In this document: positions 9,218-16,343 of the stretch, one piece after another
Layout of the letters: each line of letters begins with the position of its first letter
Numbering within the stretch: the first letter of the stretch is position 1
From: Microterricola viridarii
GTDB lineage: Bacteria > Actinomycetota > Actinomycetes > Actinomycetales > Microbacteriaceae
Length of the DNA stretch: 64,000 bases
NCBI RefSeq assembly: GCF_900104895.1
Contig: NZ_LT629742.1
Coordinates: 806,001-870,000, forward strand
Direction of reading: 5' to 3'
The notes under the pieces: model-generated
What the model saw: the letters and a program-made list of their open reading frames with translations, nothing else
Databases searched by the model: none
What the model was told of the DNA's origin: nothing
Made by a program: the position numbers and the translations under genes

Positions 9218-10876
9218 CTAGGCGAGCGGGCCGGTCACCGCGCTCGCGGAATCCAGCACGCGCCCGCTCTGCACCAGCTCGACGACGGCCTCGATCTCGG
9301 GGGACAGGTAACGGTCCTGGCCGGGGCCGCCCGATGCGGCGTTGACGAGCAGGGTCACGGCGCCGGTCGCGGCACCGGGGGTGAGCGGGGCGCGCAGGGC
9401 GAGGCCGCGCGCCGCGGTGAGCAGTTCGATGGCGAGCACCCGGCCGAGCCCGTCGATGGAACGTCGCAGCTTGCGGGCGGCGGCCCAGCCCATCGACACG
9501 TGGTCCTCCTGCATGGCCGAGCTCGGGATCGAGTCCACGGATGCCGGCACGGCCAGCCTCTTCATCTCGCTCACGATGCCGGCCGCCGTGTACTGGGCGA
9601 TCATGAGGCCGGAGTCGACGCCGACCTCGTGTGCGAGGAACGGCGGCAGGCCCTGGTTGCGGGCCCGGTCGAGGAAGCGGTCGGTGCGGCGCTCGCTCAT
9701 GCTGGCCACGTCGGCGGCCGCGATGGCGAGGAAATCGAGCACATAGGCGACGGGGGCGCCGTGGAAGTTGCCGTTGGACTCCACCCGGCCGTCGAGGGTG
9801 AGCACCGGGTTGTCCACGGCGCTGGCCAGCTCGGCGTGCGCGACGTTCGTGGCGTGGGCGACGGTGTCGCGGGCCGCGCCGTGCACGATGGGGGCGCAGC
9901 GCAGCGAGTAGGCGTCCTGCACGCGCGTGCACTCCGGCCCCTTGTGGCTCGCGACGATCGGCGAGCCGGCCAGGATCGTGCGGAAGTTCGCGGCGGAGAG
10001 GGCCTGCCCGGCCTGCGGCCGGAGCTTGTGCAGATCGGCGGCGAAGACGGCGTCCGTGCCCATCAGCCCCTCGACACTCATCGAGGCGGCGATGTCGGCG
10101 GTCTGCAACAGCGCGCCGAGATCGTGGATCGCGAGCGAGAGCATGCCGAGCATGCCGTCGGTGCCGTTGATGAGGGCCAGGCCCTCCTTCTCGCCCAGCT
10201 GCAGCGGGGCGATGCCGGCCTGGGAGAGGGCGGATGCCGCGCTCATCAGAATTTCGTCGTCTGAGTCGTTGCCGGCCGACGCGATGGTTGGGTCCGGGAT
10301 TCCCGTTGTCGAGAGTGCCTGGTTCTGGGCTGCCGCCTTGCGAAGGCCAGATTCGCTGGCGCGAATCTCACCTTCGCCCATGGCCACCAGCGCGCAGTGC
10401 GCGAGCGGGGCGAGGTCGCCAGAGCAGCCGAGCGAGCCGTACTCGCGCACGACCGGGGTGATGCCGGCGTTCAGGACGGCGGCGTAGGTCTCGGCGGTGA
10501 CCCGGCGCACACCGGTGCGGCCGGTCATCAGGGTGCTGAGGCGCAGCAGCATGAGCGCTCGCACGACCTCCCGCTCGACCTCGGCGCCGGAGCCGGCCGC
10601 GTGCGAGCGGACGAGGCTGACCTGCAGCTGGGCACGCCGGTCGGCCTCGATGTACGTCGTGGCGAGGGCGCCGAAGCCTGTCGAGATGCCGTAGTGCGCG
10701 GCCGGGTCGGCGGCCAGGTCGTCGATGATGGCGCGGCTGGCGGCGACGGCGTCCAGCGCGGCCGGGTCGAGCACGATCTGCGCGTTGTGCCGGGCGACGG
10801 CCACGACCTCCGCGATGCTGAGCGGCCCCTGGCCGACGGTCACGGTGCTGGCGGCGGAGGGTGCTGAGATGCTCAT
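9218..10876 (-). CDS. hutH: Histidine ammonia-lyase
   Basis: HutH removes ammonia from L-histidine to give urocanate, the first step of the pathway continued by hutU and hutI in this window. The 552-residue protein has the lyase-I fold signature around residues 145-165, GSLGCSGDLAPLAH. The triad that cyclises to the MIO electrophile reads Cys-Ser-Gly rather than the textbook Ala-Ser-Gly; I believe some actinobacterial HutH proteins share this. Other hallmarks are YGISTGFGALA, NGTDGMLGML and QDAYSLRCAPIVHGAARD. The ATG at 10876 starts the natural N terminus; an in-frame start 18 bases upstream is less likely. The gene is 2.8 kb from hutU, separated by the regulator and an unrelated peptidase, but carries its own copy of the presumed HutR operator 55 bases upstream. 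Confidence 0.97.
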   Translation of the reverse strand: MSISAPSAASTVTVGQGPLSIAEVVAVARHNAQIVLDPAALDAVAASRAIIDDLAADPAAHYGISTGFGALATTYIEADRRAQLQVSLVRSHAAGSGAEVEREVVRALMLLRLSTLMTGRTGVRRVTAETYAAVLNAGITPVVREYGSLGCSGDLAPLAHCALVAMGEGEIRASESGLRKAAAQNQALSTTGIPDPTIASAGNDSDDEILMSAASALSQAGIAPLQLGEKEGLALINGTDGMLGMLSLAIHDLGALLQTADIAASMSVEGLMGTDAVFAADLHKLRPQAGQALSAANFRTILAGSPIVASHKGPECTRVQDAYSLRCAPIVHGAARDTVAHATNVAHAELASAVDNPVLTLDGRVESNGNFHGAPVAYVLDFLAIAAADVASMSERRTDRFLDRARNQGLPPFLAHEVGVDSGLMIAQYTAAGIVSEMKRLAVPASVDSIPSSAMQEDHVSMGWAAARKLRRSIDGLGRVLAIELLTAARGLALRAPLTPGAATGAVTLLVNAASGGPGQDRYLSPEIEAVVELVQSGRVLDSASAVTGPLA

Positions 10877-10930
10877 GATTCCAGTGCACAGCACGCCGGT
10901 CGGCCCGGCAACGCGAGACGGGGTTCTGCC

Positions 10931-10946
10931 GTCTGTAATGCCAGAC
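10931..10946. promoter_or_regulatory. Putative HutR operator 2 (GTCTGTAATGCCAGAC)
   Basis: It matches operator 1 (6541-6556) at 14 of 16 positions, with 5-bp perfect arms GTCTG/CAGAC. It lies 55 bases upstream of the hutH start, a natural place for control by the IclR-type regulator encoded at 6603. Confidence 0.7.
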
Positions 10947-10957
10947 AGGCGCGCGCT

Positions 10958-11530
10958 CTAGCGCCGCGGCTCCAGCCAAGGCCGGAGCAGCCGGGTCACG
11001 GCCGGGAGCATCAGGTACGTCATGATCGGCGTGAGGCAGAGCGTCGTGATGAGCGCGCGCAGTGCAAGGGGGAGGTCGTCCCAGCCGGGAACCAGCCAGG
11101 CGGTCAGATAGGCGAAGACGACGTTCAGCGGGAAGAAGCCGAGCCAGATGGTCGTGGCCTGCTTCCAACGCGGCGGCACGGGCGTGCTGCCGCCCGAGTG
11201 CTCGACGGTGACCACGGTGGGCTCGTCGAACCAGCCCTCGATGCCGGTGCGCCGCTCGGTCTTCTGCTCGTGCGCGAAGCCGCTGCCGCTCTCCAGCCAC
11301 CAGGCACGCTCGGGGGATTGTTCCCAGCGCAGCAGCGCGGCGTCATCCGCGAATCGGTAGAGCATGTGCCAGGTCGTGGAGCTCGCTCCGGCGCGCACCC
11401 AGCCGGAGCCGAGGAAGCCGGGGTACTGGGTGGCGAGATTGATGCCGGTCTGCATCCACGCCGTCGCCTCCGCGATGCGCGCCGGGTCGACGGTGCGCTC
11501 GATCGAGACGGTGATGGGGGTTGTCGTCAT
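10958..11530 (-). CDS. Membrane-anchored antibiotic biosynthesis monooxygenase (ABM) domain protein
   Basis: A 190-residue protein with an N-terminal ABM-like ferredoxin fold (about residues 5-100; TVDPARIAEATAWMQ and WHMLYRFADDAALLRW). A linker, PPRWKQATTIW, leads to two hydrophobic helices (about 125-147 and 155-177). This two-part layout is a recurring conserved family in proteobacteria and actinobacteria. ABM domains include small cofactor-free oxygenases and haem- or quinone-related enzymes, but for this membrane-anchored form no function is established that I can name. It is read in the same direction as the MarR gene just upstream (109-base gap), so the two may be co-transcribed. That is inference only. 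Confidence 0.8.
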   Translation of the reverse strand: MTTTPITVSIERTVDPARIAEATAWMQTGINLATQYPGFLGSGWVRAGASSTTWHMLYRFADDAALLRWEQSPERAWWLESGSGFAHEQKTERRTGIEGWFDEPTVVTVEHSGGSTPVPPRWKQATTIWLGFFPLNVVFAYLTAWLVPGWDDLPLALRALITTLCLTPIMTYLMLPAVTRLLRPWLEPRR

Positions 11531-11639
11531 GAGTCAAGCTCAACACACTCATGTGTCGGCAATGTGACGGGGCGGCGCGTTGGGCGCCGGCTCCGGCGAC
11601 GCCGGTGGCGGGTGAAAACGGCCGCAGGCGTGGGAGGCC

Positions 11640-12116
11640 TCAGGCGGGGACGATCTCTGCCGTCGGGTCGAGCGCGGGGTAGAGGGCGTCGAGCGCGTCG
11701 ACGAGCGGCGCGAGCTCCGGCACCTGCCTGGCCTCCTCGACGGCGGCGTGGAGGGTCGCCTCGTGGGTGGGGCGTGCCTTCTCGAGCAGCGCCTGGCCGG
11801 CCGCGGTGAGCTCGGTGTAGATGCCGCGGCGGTCGTCGGCGCAGAGGATCCGCGTGAGCAGCCCGCGGTCTTCGAGGCGGGTGACCAGCCGGGTGGTCGC
11901 ACTGCTGGAGAGCGCGGTCGCTCGGGCGAGCTGCTGCATGCGCATGTGCCAGCCATCCTGGCGGCTCAGTGCGTCGAGCACGGTGAACTCGACGACCGAG
12001 AGCTGGTGCTCACCCTGGAGCGCCTTCTCGAGAGCGGATTCAATGATTCCGTGCACCGCGGCGAGCGCGCGCCACCCCTGGGCTCGGATCTCAACGGCGT
12101 CGTCGGCGATGCCCAT
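11640..12116 (-). CDS. MarR family transcriptional regulator
   Basis: A 158-residue winged-helix regulator. The MarR core is clear: SVVEFTVLDALSRQ (helix before the HTH), MQQLARATALSSSATTRLVTRLEDRGLL (helix-turn-helix and wing start) and CADDRRGIYTELTAAG (the DxR wing motif). Such proteins are usually repressors released by phenolic or other small ligands. It is divergent from an MFS exporter and aldo/keto reductase pair, and the gap between them holds two inverted repeats that make good operator candidates. It therefore probably represses that operon and itself. The ATG has AAGGAGC at proper spacing. Confidence 0.92.
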   Translation of the reverse strand: MGIADDAVEIRAQGWRALAAVHGIIESALEKALQGEHQLSVVEFTVLDALSRQDGWHMRMQQLARATALSSSATTRLVTRLEDRGLLTRILCADDRRGIYTELTAAGQALLEKARPTHEATLHAAVEEARQVPELAPLVDALDALYPALDPTAEIVPA

Positions 12117-12164
12117 CGGTGCTCCTTCCTGGTGCGGTCACTGCGTATGCGAAAACCATACCAG

Positions 12165-12191
12165 CTTGCGCAGATATAACGCGTGTGCAAG
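12165..12191. promoter_or_regulatory. Inverted repeat, MarR operator candidate A
   Basis: CTTGCGCA (12165-12172) and TGTGCAAG (12184-12191) match at 7 of 8 positions around an AT-richer centre that contains GATATAAC. It lies 49 bases before the marR start and likely overlaps its promoter. Confidence 0.5.
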
Positions 12192-12201
12192 CATTTAGGG
12201 A

Positions 12202-12240
12202 GCGTCTGCAACTACTGCGCACGCAGATAGTTGCAGACGC
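12202..12240. promoter_or_regulatory. 13-bp perfect inverted repeat, MarR operator candidate B
   Basis: GCGTCTGCAACTA (12202-12214) is perfectly complementary to 12228-12240 with a 13-base spacer that itself contains CTGCGCACGCAG. It ends 26 bases before the MFS start. A dyad of this length and position fits a repressor site controlling the exporter operon. Confidence 0.65.
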
Positions 12241-12266
12241 ATCAAACAATGAAGGAGAACCACCTC

Positions 12267-13487
12267 GTGCCCCTCGCGCTGTATGCACTGGCCATCGGCG
12301 GCTTCGCCATCGGGCTCACCGAGTTCGTGATCATGGGGCTCCTGCCCGAGGTCGCCGCGGACTTCGCCGTGTCCGAGACGGCCGCCGGATACCTCATCTC
12401 GGGCTACGCGCTGAGCGTGGCGCTCGGCGCCATCGCCCTCACCGCCATGCTGACCAGGGTCGACCGCAAGAAGGCCCTCCTCGGACTGATGGTCCTGTTC
12501 ATCGCCGGCAACCTACTGTCGGCGCTCGCCCCCGACTACACCACGATGATGATCGGGCGCATCGTCGCCGCGCTCTGCCATGGGGCGTTCTTCGGAATCG
12601 GCGCGGTCGTCGCCGCGCAGCTCGTCGCCCCGAACAAGCGGGCGGCCGCCCTCTCGATCATGTTCGCCGGCCTCACCATCGCCAACGTCATGGGCGTGCC
12701 GCTCGGCACCCTGCTCGGTCAGGCGGCCGGCTGGCGGTCGACGTTCTGGGCCATCACGCTCATGGGCGTCCTCTCCTTCGCCGCGATCGCTCTGCTCGTG
12801 CCCGCGCGGACAGGGGCGGATGCCGCACGCAACCCCGACGGGCTGCGCGGGGAGTTCCGGGTGTTCCGCAGCCCGCAGGTCTGGCTGTCCATCGGCATCA
12901 CCGTGCTCGGCTACGGCGGAATGTTCGGCGCGTTCACCTACATCGCCTTCACCCTCACCGAGGTGAGCGGATTCGTCGCTGCCAGCGTGCCCTGGCTGCT
13001 GATGCTCTTCGGCGCCGGACTCTTCGTCGGCAACATCATCGGGGGCCGCCTGGCAGACAAGAGCCTCGGGCTCACCCTGCTCGTCCTGCTCGTCGCGCTC
13101 ACCGCGGTGCTCGCCGTCTTCGCCCTGACGGCCGGCAACCAGGCCATGACGCTGCTCTCGCTCGTGCTGATGGGCGGCTTCGGCTTCGCCACCGTCCCCG
13201 GGCTGCAGATGCGCGTCATGGCGCACGCCGCCGAGGCCCCGACGCTGGCGTCCTCCGCGAACATCGCCGCCTTCAACGTGGGCAACGCGCTCGGCGCCTG
13301 GGTCGGCGGGCTGACCCTCGCGGCCGGCCTCGGCTTCACCTCGCCCATCTGGGCCGGTGCCGTCGTGACCGTCGGCGGGCTCGCCGTCCTCCTCGTCGCG
13401 GCCTTCGCACCGGGTGGCGAGTTCAGGCGGCCGGCACGCACGCCCCGCGGCACCCCCACCCTGACCACCCCCGTTCCCACCCACTAG
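12267..13487 (+). CDS. MFS transporter, DHA1 drug/sugar efflux type
   Basis: A 406-residue inner-membrane exporter with about twelve hydrophobic segments. The N terminus (PLALYALAIGGFAIGLTEFVIMGLLPE) is the signature start of the AraJ/YdhP-like DHA1 group. The inter-helix motif appears in relaxed form as TRVDRKK, and motif C-like glycines occur in the fifth helix (NVMGVPLGTLLG). I chose GTG at 12267 because AAGGAG lies 9 bases upstream and the protein then starts exactly at the family start; an ATG at 12249 lacks a ribosome site. Members export drugs, arabinose-like sugars or metabolites. Control by the divergent MarR gene and co-transcription with an aldo/keto reductase (8-base gap) suggest a detoxification unit for a reactive carbonyl or phenolic compound. 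Confidence 0.93.
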   Translation: MPLALYALAIGGFAIGLTEFVIMGLLPEVAADFAVSETAAGYLISGYALSVALGAIALTAMLTRVDRKKALLGLMVLFIAGNLLSALAPDYTTMMIGRIVAALCHGAFFGIGAVVAAQLVAPNKRAAALSIMFAGLTIANVMGVPLGTLLGQAAGWRSTFWAITLMGVLSFAAIALLVPARTGADAARNPDGLRGEFRVFRSPQVWLSIGITVLGYGGMFGAFTYIAFTLTEVSGFVAASVPWLLMLFGAGLFVGNIIGGRLADKSLGLTLLVLLVALTAVLAVFALTAGNQAMTLLSLVLMGGFGFATVPGLQMRVMAHAAEAPTLASSANIAAFNVGNALGAWVGGLTLAAGLGFTSPIWAGAVVTVGGLAVLLVAAFAPGGEFRRPARTPRGTPTLTTPVPTH

Positions 13488-13495
13488 GAGAAACC

Positions 13496-14341
13496 ATGCC
13501 CGCAACGACAACACTCGTGCCCACGCTCACGCTGAACAACGGCGTCGAAATTCCGCAGATCGGCTTCGGCGTCTTCCAGGTGCCGGATGACGCCACAGAG
13601 GCCGCGGTCAGCGCCGCGCTCGAGGCCGGCTACCGCAGCATCGACACCGCCTCGATCTACGGCAACGAGAAGGGCGTGGGGCGGGCGCTCGCCGCATCCG
13701 GAATCGCCCGCGACGAGCTCTTCGTCACCAGCAAGCTCTGGAACAGCGATCAGGGCGCCCCGGCCGCCGCGGCATTCGAGCGGAGCCTGGACGCGCTCGG
13801 CCTCGACCGGCTCGACCTCTTCCTCATTCACTGGCCGGCCCCCGCCAACGACCTCTATCTGCAGAGCTGGGAGGCCCTCGAGCTTCTGGCGGCGAGCGGC
13901 CGGAGCCGCGCGATCGGCGTCTCCAACTTCCTGCCGGAGCACCTCGAGCGCGTGATCGCGCTCGGCGGCACCGTGCCGGCCGTCAACCAGATCGAGCTGC
14001 ACCCCGCGCTCCGACAGCGGGAGACCGCGGCGTTCAACACGGCGCACGGAATCGCAACGGAGGCGTGGAGCCCACTCGCCCAGGGCGGGATGCTCGCAGA
14101 CCCGGAGATCGTCGGGCTCGCCCGGGCGCTCGGGCGCACCCCGGCGCAGCTCATCCTGCGCTGGCACCTGCAGCAGGGGCGGATCGCCATCCCCAAGTCG
14201 GTGACGCCCGCGCGTATCGCCGAGAACCTCGCCGTGTTCGACTTCGAGCTGGATGACGCGGCCATGGGCGCGATCGACGCGCTCGAGCCGGAGGGCGGTG
14301 CCGGCCGCGTCGGGCCGCACCCGGCCGAGTTCAACGGCTAG
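13496..14341 (+). CDS. Aldo/keto reductase (2,5-diketo-D-gluconate reductase-like)
   Basis: A 281-residue NADPH-dependent reductase with the AKR (alpha/beta)8 barrel. The catalytic tetrad is intact: Asp in SIDTASIYGNE, the Tyr four residues later, Lys in TSKLWNSD and His in FLIHWPAP. Cofactor-binding signatures IPKSVTPARIAENL and GVSNFLPEHLE are also present. The family reduces aldehydes and ketones, including methylglyoxal and 2,5-diketogluconate. The start overlaps the ribosome-binding region at the MFS stop (TAGGAGAAACC), so the two are co-translated parts of a MarR-controlled operon. The stop overlaps the end of the convergent hydrolase gene by 11 bases. Confidence 0.94.
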   Translation: MPATTTLVPTLTLNNGVEIPQIGFGVFQVPDDATEAAVSAALEAGYRSIDTASIYGNEKGVGRALAASGIARDELFVTSKLWNSDQGAPAAAAFERSLDALGLDRLDLFLIHWPAPANDLYLQSWEALELLAASGRSRAIGVSNFLPEHLERVIALGGTVPAVNQIELHPALRQRETAAFNTAHGIATEAWSPLAQGGMLADPEIVGLARALGRTPAQLILRWHLQQGRIAIPKSVTPARIAENLAVFDFELDDAAMGAIDALEPEGGAGRVGPHPAEFNG

Positions 14342-15383
14342 ACCCCGGGCCGGCCCCACCGCTGAGCGCAGCTCGCTGGGGCGCGGCCCCGGCGAGCGCG
14401 TCGTGGAAGAACGCCGCGACGCGCTCGCGCATCGCAGCGTCGAGGATGCCGATGGAGTGGTCGTCGCCGGGAGCGGTGACGAGCTCCACGCCGACGCCGG
14501 CGGCAGCGAGGGCGGCGGCGAAGTTCTGCGACTGGGCCAGCGGGATGAACTCCGCGTCGGCGTGACCGATGAGGAACGGCGGGTCGCTCTGGTCGATGAA
14601 CGTCGAGGGGGAGGCGTCCTCCGCCTGCGGGCAGAGCGCCCACTCCGCGCAGCCGAGGTACCGGCTGATGATGTCCTGCACGAGCGCGTTGCCGCCATCG
14701 CGCACCACGGCGGCCCGGCGCAGGTCGATCGGCGCCGAGAGCTCGGCGACCGCCGCGACCCGGCTGCCGCGGTCGAGCGGCCCGGTGCCGCGGGTGCCGA
14801 GCAGCGCGGCCAGGTTGCCGCCGGCCGAGCCGCCGAAGGCGCCCAGCCGTGCCGGGTCGATGCCGAAGCGCTCCGCATTGGCGGGGGCGCGCACCCAGCG
14901 GGCGGCGAGCTCGACGTCGTCGATCGCGGCGGGGAACAGGCTCTCCGGCACCAGCCGGTAGTTCAGCGAGTAGGCCACGAAGCCTTCGCTGGCCAGCCAC
15001 TGGCAGACCGCGCGCCAGTCGGCGTTGGCCTTGTCGCCGCGCGCCCAGCTGCCGCCGTGAATGGAGAGCACCGCCGGCCGCTCGGTGCCGGCCTCGGCCG
15101 GCGCGCAGACGTCGAGGGTGAGCAGGGTGCCGTCGGCCCGCGTGCCGTACACCACGTCCTCGGTGACACGGATGTCGGTCGGGGCCGCGAAGGTGCGGAT
15201 CCCGATGATCTCCGGCGTGACGAGCTCCGACGTCGTCGTGCCCGATTCCGGCTGGATCTCGTGCACCCCGATGTGGAAACCGCTGAGCAGGGCGGTGGCG
15301 AGCAGCCCGGTGCAGGCCGCGGCGAGCACGGCAAACGCCCGTGTGCGGCGCGAGCGGCCGACGAGGGCGGGCTTCGATTTCAC
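14331..15383 (-). CDS. Exported or membrane-anchored alpha/beta hydrolase (HSL-like esterase)
   Basis: A 350-residue protein beginning with a basic region and a hydrophobic helix (FAVLAAACTGLLATALLSGF), so it is probably secreted or tethered to the membrane. The hydrolase domain (about residues 75-335) has the oxyanion motif HGGSW, the nucleophile elbow GGSAGGN, an aspartate in GHADAEF and a histidine in DDHSIGI. These form the full catalytic set of the hormone-sensitive-lipase/carboxylesterase group. Substrates are likely short-chain esters. The gene is convergent with the aldo/keto reductase, with overlapping 3' ends. No regulatory feature was seen. Confidence 0.88.
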   Translation of the reverse strand: MKSKPALVGRSRRTRAFAVLAAACTGLLATALLSGFHIGVHEIQPESGTTTSELVTPEIIGIRTFAAPTDIRVTEDVVYGTRADGTLLTLDVCAPAEAGTERPAVLSIHGGSWARGDKANADWRAVCQWLASEGFVAYSLNYRLVPESLFPAAIDDVELAARWVRAPANAERFGIDPARLGAFGGSAGGNLAALLGTRGTGPLDRGSRVAAVAELSAPIDLRRAAVVRDGGNALVQDIISRYLGCAEWALCPQAEDASPSTFIDQSDPPFLIGHADAEFIPLAQSQNFAAALAAAGVGVELVTAPGDDHSIGILDAAMRERVAAFFHDALAGAAPQRAALSGGAGPGSSR

Positions 15384-15488
15384 TGATGCTCCGGGTGCGC
15401 AACGGTGCGAGGGGTGGTGGTGCGAGTGAGACGAGCGTAGGGCACCGGCGGGGGCGGCGCGAATCGGCCGCCGGGCCCGTCGTTTCGT

Positions 15489-16016
15489 CTACTCCCCGGC
15501 AAGCGGCTTCGCCAGGCAGATGCTGTGCGCCTCGCCGATGTATTGCCCGAACTGCGGGATCTCCCGGTAGCCGTGCTTGCCGTAGAGCGCGAGGGCGGAG
15601 GCGTGCAGATCGCCCGTCTCCAGCACCAGGCGGCGGATGCCGCGCTCCGCTGCATCCGCCTCGATCCGGCGCAGCAGGGCGCCGGCCACGCCCAGGCCGC
15701 GGGCGCGCTCGCCGACGAACATGCGCTTCAGCTCGGCGTCGCCGGGCCGGCCGCCGTCGGCATCCGGCTCCAGCGCGACGAGCGCCGCGAGGCCGAGCGC
15801 ACGGCCGCCCTCGTCGCGGGCGACATAGACGCGCACACTCGAGCGCTCCAGTGCGTCGACGTCGAGCAGGAAGTTGCTCTCCGGCGGGTAGCCGAGGCTC
15901 CGGGCGTAGACCGTGCTCTGCTCGAGCAGCGCCAGCAGCTCGTCTTGGCGCGGTGCCTCGACGTCGATGCTCAGGGCGGGCCTGGGTGCGGTCGGGCGGA
16001 GTTCTGCTGTCGTCAT
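15489..16016 (-). CDS. GNAT family N-acetyltransferase
   Basis: A 175-residue acetyl-CoA-dependent transferase. Motif A for coenzyme A binding is visible as GERARGLGVAGALLRRIEAD (about residues 103-122), after the strand ending ELKRMFV. A later segment, LVLETGDLHASALALYGKHGY, forms motif B. This arrangement is typical of small stand-alone GNATs, whose substrates (amines, antibiotics, protein N termini) cannot be predicted here. It stands alone between a leftward hydrolase gene and the promoter region of the rightward helicase. Confidence 0.88.
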   Translation of the reverse strand: MTTAELRPTAPRPALSIDVEAPRQDELLALLEQSTVYARSLGYPPESNFLLDVDALERSSVRVYVARDEGGRALGLAALVALEPDADGGRPGDAELKRMFVGERARGLGVAGALLRRIEADAAERGIRRLVLETGDLHASALALYGKHGYREIPQFGQYIGEAHSICLAKPLAGE

Positions 16017-16343
16017 GGCGCGAGCCTACGGGCGAGACGTTTCGGCGGGGTTTCGGGGCGATTGCTGGGCGCCCCGGGCCCGGCCCGGTCGGAGGGGTGC
16101 GCCGTTCAGGGCGACTTCTCAGCCGGCATCCGGTAATGTAGACAAGTCGGCTCTAGACACCGCATGTGTAATGCGGATGGGTTTGTAAGTCTGGTGGGCC
16201 GGTTTCGCAACAATTCTGTTGGCGAAAAATCACAATGTATGTGAACGGCCCCGGTCATTACTCCCCGGGTTCTCAGTTGCGGTGCGCTCAGTGAAGCGCA
16301 GCGCTGTTCTGCCATGTACTCGAACAAAACCCAGGAAATCTCT
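16017..16343 (+). promoter_or_regulatory. Promoter region and long structured 5' leader of the DEAD-box helicase
   Basis: There is no gene in this 327-base gap. TAATGT at 16134-16139 is the best -10 candidate, implying a leader near 200 bases. The leader is less GC-rich than its surroundings. It has two clean hairpins: CCGCAT/ATGCGG (16160-16165 with 16171-16176) and TGCGCT/AGCGCA (16283-16288 with 16295-16300). Cold-inducible RNA helicase mRNAs in other bacteria have long regulated leaders, so a thermosensing or autoregulatory role is plausible but unproven. Confidence 0.5.

Noticed and set aside
12249-12266. ATG start for the MFS exporter at 12249
   Set aside because: It has no ribosome site, while GTG 12267 has AAGGAG 9 bases upstream and gives the conserved family N terminus.
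16314-16343. Helicase start at ATG 16314
   Set aside because: The 10 extra residues lack similarity to typical family starts and no ribosome site precedes them; ATG 16344 follows AGGAAA.
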